From Sequoia sempervirens (Eukaryota > Streptophyta > Pinopsida > Cupressales > Cupressaceae), in contig VDFB02252616.1 in assembly GCA_007258455.2 (NCBI GenBank), positions 125,411,625 through 125,475,624 on the forward strand: a stretch of DNA of 64,000 nucleotides, given 5' to 3'. A program made the position numbers and the translations under genes. Numbering within the stretch: position 1 is the stretch's first letter; each line of letters opens with the position of its first letter. Of this stretch, positions 59,128-64,000 are shown one piece after another. Under the pieces are notes generated by a model. It ran no database searches, was not told the DNA's origin, and worked only from the letters and a program-made list of their open reading frames with translations.

Positions 59128-60649
59128 GGCGGATAATTTTACCTATAGCATGGTAATGAGACAAATATTAGTTCCTCAAAAATGTATCCATTAAAATAAA
59201 TGAAATATATATGTCATTCAAGGCTTCATAAATAGAAAACATATGTGATGAGGTAGCTTTACTAATGAGGTAATTTAGAAATAGAGATAAAAACAAAAAT
59301 AGTTTAAATAGGTAGTACAATTTTCAAAATGTGCAAAACGTGCTAAGTTGTGAAATTAACAAATAGTGAAGGGTTTGATGTAGACTTGGGAGGCTCAATC
59401 ACAACCAATTTGAAGACATACCTTTAAGAGGAATCTAACAAGATTAAGATTACCTATTTGAACAAACCAAACAACCCTCAAAGCTTGACAATCATCAGAA
59501 GTTAGATTTCACACTTTCACCCCTTGAACCCTAGTAGTTGTGGAAACTCAATTTTTTCCCAATAACTCAAATGTTCTCTAAAACACCAAAAAATATCTCG
59601 ATGGTTTTAGACACCCATTTTAGAGTTATTACACATATCGCAATTTCAAGTACAAGTCCTTTGGACCAAATCCCCAAAAACACCCCTTCTAGGCTAACCT
59701 AATTAGGATGAGTAGGCCTAATTTGCAAAGCAACATGCCCTCAGAATTATCATAGGACCTTGAAACCTTGAGGAATAATTTATTAGGTTCCCAAACCTCC
59801 AAAACCACAACTATATTCCTCTGGTATGAACAAATTCATGCCAAACTTGAAAACCCTTGTTTTATGCACTATTCAAGAGGGTTTATTGAAAATGCTACTT
59901 CCACAACTTCCCAAACTTTAAAACCAAATTGAACAAAGGAAATTAACCCTAAAAATTCCTAAAAGTTCAAAACATCATGTCCTCCCATAGAAATTCTTCC
60001 AAATCCTAGGCCTAAGCCCTCATTCACATGCATTTTTGTTCACAAAACTCACTGTAGCAGTAGGTTTATTACTCCTATTTTTTTCCTAGCACTCAAATAA
60101 TGCATCCTACACTTAAATTAGACATAATAGGGTCCCTTACATGAGTTACAGTTGCCACAGAAGATGTAAGGGCCCTTTAAATCATGTTTTGTTCACAAAA
60201 CCCTAAAAATAGGGGTTTTCGGGTTGTGCACAAGAAAACCCTTAAAGAAAGCTTAAAATTATTTATTAAGCCCTCAAAAAAAATGGAAATAATAGAAGAC
60301 TCATTCCCCTACACTATTCCATAATATACTTGCATAATACAAGATTATACGTTACCATAAAGGTCAAGAAAAAACCAGAAAACATAGAAAATTGTTGCTA
60401 AACTTGAGATTTCAATGTATTTTCTTCTCAAAAACTCTAAATAAAACTTACATTTCATGTCTACATTCCATTTAAAGGCTTCTTCTTCACATCCCACTGA
60501 TCAACTACCTTGCAACTGAATTTCAAACCCTTAATGACCGTTGAAGGCCAAGTTTACATCATTTACACATGATATAACAACAATATTACTCATATTGTAA
60601 GTTTGCACCCCTAACACCTATAACTCACTAAAACCACACCAATGGATTG
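59128..60649. other. Upstream of the transposase-like gene; no other gene seen
   Basis: Non-coding, rich in CCTAAAAC/CCAAACC phrases, without frame or motif support. As the 5' side of the minus-strand gene it should hold its promoter, but no TATA box or initiator could be fixed. Confidence 0.4.
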
Positions 60650-60960
60650 AAATGAGCCTTATTACATCCAAAAAACAATAATATTGCACACTTTACATGT
60701 AAATTCAAAAACTTTCCTTGAAAGGCTACAAAGATACTTTAGTGCAAGATCACCATTTTTCACATTTTAACACCTAAACTCAAAAACTCAACCTAATACA
60801 TGCTTAGTGGTCTTGATTGACCTTATTCAAAACAAAAAAATTTCAAAGAATCATCCACCTATCTATTAACCTCCTAATTACCGTAAAATGATCAAATAAG
60901 GAGGATGAGGTGTAGGTGCTCCTGCACCAGGGTTGTAAAAGTGTATTAAAGAGGGAGACC
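60650..60960 (+). repeat. Second copy of the 54601-54890 repeat
   Basis: Contains CTTGAAAGGCTACAAAG, ACTCAAAAACTCAACCTAAT, GGTCTTGATTGACCTTATT and GTAGGTGCTCCTGCACCA in the same order and orientation as 54601-54890. GGTGC-TCCT-GCACC is a small perfect stem-loop present in both. Confidence 0.7.
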
Positions 60961-61449
60961 AACGGTCACCTCTTCCAAATGTTAGTTTTGGAGGTTGAAG
61001 TGGTTTGTTTTAGGAGGGAAACATTATAAAAGTCCATGAGAAACTTGAATGGAGGATGATCCTTGGATTGGGCATCAAACCAAATGAGGAAATGTTGAGT
61101 TTTCCTTAAGAAAAATGAGGTTTTGGTGAGTGAAATTGAGTTTCTAAGTTGGGTAGAGTTATTTTATGTTAGATTGAGCATGAGCAAGGTATTTTAGGCT
61201 TTTTTGAATAGTTTTCAAGTTTTGGAGTGTTTGGAAAGTGCTACTTTAAATAAAACCTAGGGTTTCTAAGCCTAGGGAGATGGTTTTATGGTTTGGGTGG
61301 TAAATGATTGAATCTCTGCAATCTAATGTTGTAATTTGAAGTTTTGACAAATATAAAGAGCTGCCCCAAGGTTTTAGGAGATTTGGACAAGTTTTTAAGG
61401 TGGTCCCTTTGTAAGAGTGGGCTAATTTGGGCCCTTAAAAGTGTAGAAA
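60961..61449. other. No gene seen
   Basis: G/T-rich on the plus strand (many TTTTGG/GGTTTT phrases), with no supported frame. It runs into the duplicated segment, whose left boundary may lie here. Confidence 0.4.
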
Positions 61450-62579
61450 ACTTAATTTGTGCAGTTTGGTACAAAACAAGCATTGGTGATTGTTGGATAT
61501 GTTCAAAGACTCTATAATGGGTCCCTGATGTGTGTTGTGGTGTGAGTTGAAAGGTTGTGTGAGTGGAATTATACCTGATTGAGTGACTTTGATATGCTAC
61601 AAGGAATAGTGTGAATATGATGAATGAAGAGGTCCTGATGAAATTGTAAATTAAAAATTATGTTTGTAGATTGGAGTTGTGTGTGTGTTGCAGGCCCCCC
61701 TCTATTGCATTAGGAGTACATTCCAATTTTTTAGAGATGTATGAAAATTTTTGTAGCATAGACAAGGAAATAAACTGGTTTGTATAACTTTTTGACAAAA
61801 TACCTCAATGAAAGCTTTGGAAGCATGCACAAAGTAATTCAATTGTTAAATAACAAAATGCCTAAAAGAGATGTGGTTCAAAAATGTAATTGGAAAGTGT
61901 ATAGAATTGTGTAATTTAAAATGTCCATTGACAACCTAAGGTTGTAACATGACAAACAAGCAATGATCAACATGGAATATGCAAAACAACAAAAATGAAA
62001 GAAAGCCATAATAGAATGAAAAAAAATGTACAAAGACTTCACATACCTAAAAAAACTAGAGTTTCAAATGGAGTTCTACCCAATTATGTAGTTGTTACCA
62101 ATTTTTTGCTACAACTCAATTGGTGGAGCTGATTAAATATTGTTATATTTGAAAGTGAAAATACAGTTATTGATGCATATGCTTAAGTGTTGTTTGCACT
62201 GCATTTATCATTCATCAAATACCAGTTGTGCAAGTGTTTTGAGAGAGCTGAGTTTCAAAAGTATTGCTCAAAGTTTTACAAACCAAATGGAGTACAAGAC
62301 TGAATATACAAATGATTAAGCATAACAAAGTGCTTTCATTTATTTCATGAAGTCATTCACATTACAATATTTCATTTGATTGTGAGAATACAAATGATAG
62401 TACATTTTTTCATTTTGATGCATTTCTTTTTAGAATGAAAAGAAGAAAAAAGAAATTTAAGAATCCACACAAGCCATGGATGTAACTATCACAATGCATC
62501 ATGAGGGGCATGCTACACTATTGAAGATGCAGGAAAAGAAATCACATAAACATGAACATAATCATCATTGCCTGTGCTT
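61450..62579 (+). repeat. Right copy of the 1.13 kb direct duplication
   Basis: Matches 1-1130 with 18 substitutions and no indel. It continues to the right without interruption, whereas the left copy ends in the N gap. Confidence 0.95.
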
Positions 62580-62637
62580 TTGGCCAATGCAGAAGTGGTG
62601 CACCATCCTTTGTCCTCGAGCTTTGATCGACTTGTAA
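62476..62637 (+). CDS. Small His/Cys-rich reading frame, possible first exon
   Basis: ATG in gccATGG context opens 53 codons: MDVTITMHHEGH, KHEHNHHCLCFWPMQKWC, ending ALIDL at TAA. The stop overlaps a good donor (CTT-GTAAGAG), so it could be the first exon of a spliced gene whose rest I could not find. The clustered His and Cys could bind metal, but nothing identifies a family. The same frame is present in the left copy with few changes. An overlapping minus-strand frame (62542-62820) has a hydrophobic start but also no recognisable domain. Confidence 0.3.
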   Translation: MDVTITMHHEGHATLLKMQEKKSHKHEHNHHCLCFWPMQKWCTILCPRALIDL

Positions 62638-64000
62638 GAGAAGAGAGGGGTTGTTAGAGCTCCAACTATGAACATTCCTATATGAACCACCAACAATAAT
62701 GTAAAATGTTGCCAATGATACATTGAAACAATTGCAAAAAAGGGAGATGGATAGAAGGAAAGAAGGAAACATCATAATAATAGATTTTTTTTTCCTAACA
62801 TTGTTTGTTTCCTTGTGCAAGTATAGGAAAAATTATGAAGCGGATCATATTATGAAGACATTAAGCATGTGGGGTAAAACGGGCTCCCACAAGGGTAGAG
62901 CTCGGCATGCTGCCCCTTAAACTTACAAGTGGAGTGAGTAAGAAAAAAATTATCATGCTCATCTAAGCCATTCAAAAGAAAGTGAAACAGATTTAAATAA
63001 AGAGCAATCAAGTTCATTATTCATTCATAACAGTTAGATCGAAGCAATGAAATGAAAATTACAAATGGACAATGAAATCAATGAACTCACTTTGAATGCA
63101 TCTTTTAAACACTGCCAAATTGATTGCATCTGTGTTGTTATATTTTGTTCATCTTATTCATATTGTTTAATAATGCCCTGTTCTGTACAACAGTGTTTCA
63201 TCTTATAATGGTGATAGTGAACAGGCATACATAATTTCCTCATTGATGATAATCATTTTCAACTGAAACAGTGAATGAGCTTCAAAATATAATAATTAAA
63301 TGCTCTATTATAAAGAGTTGTTTCTAGAATGTCAAAATGTTGTCCAGGTAGCATCATTAGTGAATGGAGTTGTAGAGAAACATGATTTTTTCAGTATTTT
63401 CAAGAGTAGAATCAAGGTCAAGTGATTTTGTCTCATTTTTAAAATGTGAAATTGAAGCACATTTGGAAGTTTCAGGTGCATCCGATAAATGCAATCAAGT
63501 GCAATGCTGCTATAGGCATACCCATATTGTGTTTTCACAAAAAATACAGAAATGAGTGGTTTCTTTCAAGTTACAGAATACCCACATGGGGTTTTGTTTT
63601 CAAATACAGATTTTTCACCATTTTCAACTTACCCATGTAGGGGTTTTCACAAGAGATGCAAGAAACACATGTAATACATTTTGGGTCGAGCCCGGTAGAT
63701 ATAGGAAATGCAGAAAATGCAAAAGCAATTACAAAGCAAAGTTTTTCTTTTGATATTGTGTGAAGATAATGGGAAATACAATAGTTTCAAATGCTCAAAT
63801 GGACATGATAGGCCACACATGGAGAAGTCTTCCTTCTTCTCAAAGCTAGAATATCCATGTAAGAGTTTGAGTAGGAAATGCAAACAAAAGAGGAGAAAGT
63901 CATTTTGAAGTTGTGACAGCATTTTGAGAACATACATGGCACGACCTGTGTGATGGCCTGCAAGTATTTACAAATAGAATCATTTTTCTTACAAAGTATG
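62638..64000. other. No gene seen to the window end
   Basis: AT-rich. Around 63520-63650 the phrase ACCCACATGGGGTTTT / ACCCATGTAGGGGTTTTCAC occurs two to three times with spacing near 65-70, a minor local repeat. No frame here has motif support. Confidence 0.5.

Noticed and set aside
51240..60960. A definite Helitron
   Set aside because: Gene fragments suit one, but no TC start, CTRR end with terminal hairpin, or Rep/helicase trace was found.
1..62579. The two 1.13 kb copies as LTRs of one 61 kb element
   Set aside because: No TG...CA ends, PBS or polypurine tract at the copies, the interval holds many independent elements in both orientations, and one copy ends at a scaffold gap.
62542..62820. 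Secreted or phytocyanin-like protein on the minus strand
   Set aside because: It has a hydrophobic N terminus but no copper-binding residues or family pattern, and it overlaps the His-rich frame.
62880..62935. tRNA gene suggested by GGTAGAGCTCGG
   Set aside because: No T arm or cloverleaf can be drawn around it.

Overview
This is a piece of an AT-rich plant nuclear genome and almost certainly transposon-dominated intergenic DNA of a gymnosperm (conifer type). The plant assignment rests on recognisable plant gene fragments (NodGS/FluG-type glutamine synthetase-like, SPT16, B-type CDK, PLS-class PPR), a plant L1-type LINE with a plant RNase H domain, and LTR elements primed by initiator tRNA-Met. 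The conifer assignment is inferred from old nested elements, 3-4 kb LTRs and the lack of any intact host gene. I see no complete functional host gene. Every long coding trace is interrupted, mostly by nonsense codons rather than frameshifts.

Layout. 1-1130 is a 98.4% identical copy of 61450-62579, ending at a 100-N scaffold gap. 1377-2588 is a MITE with long terminal inverted repeats. 2589-4372 is the 5' part of a Ty1/copia element (LTR end, PBS, gag-protease), followed by an inverted LTR scrap. 4795-7560 is a second LTR element with a PBS but no coding capacity, and a tRNA-like segment. 8093-9830 (minus) is a decayed gene of unknown family. 10078-14252 plus 24561-24985 (minus) is one L1-type LINE, split by a 10.28 kb LTR retrotransposon (14278-24560; 5-bp duplication GTCCA). 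That retrotransposon lacks gag-pol, and each 3.4 kb LTR carries a captured fragment of a NodGS/FluG-type gene.

25-27.4 kb is AT-rich, with one odd GATC-rich patch. 27.4-31.5 kb holds a hAT 5' end and a decayed hAT transposase. 32.8-39.0 kb holds two unknown genes transcribed divergently from a 159 bp gap; the plus gene has clear introns, one of which carries fold-back PPR gene fragments. A 3.86 kb solo LTR (39100-42957, duplication CTTTT) sits just after the plus gene. 45.3-49.7 kb is a 12-copy, ~359 bp satellite array.

51.2-59.1 kb is a minus-strand cluster: tandem SPT16 gene fragments (split by a 959 bp non-autonomous hAT element that carries a 233 bp hairpin), two CDKB last-exon fragments, and a multi-exon pseudogene of a putative DDE transposase-like family. 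59.1-61.4 kb is non-coding, followed by the second copy of the terminal duplication and non-coding DNA to the end.

The best candidates for undescribed biology are the divergent two-gene unit at 32.8-39.0 kb, the gene-capturing LTRs, and the transposase-like gene abutting captured SPT16 and CDKB pieces.
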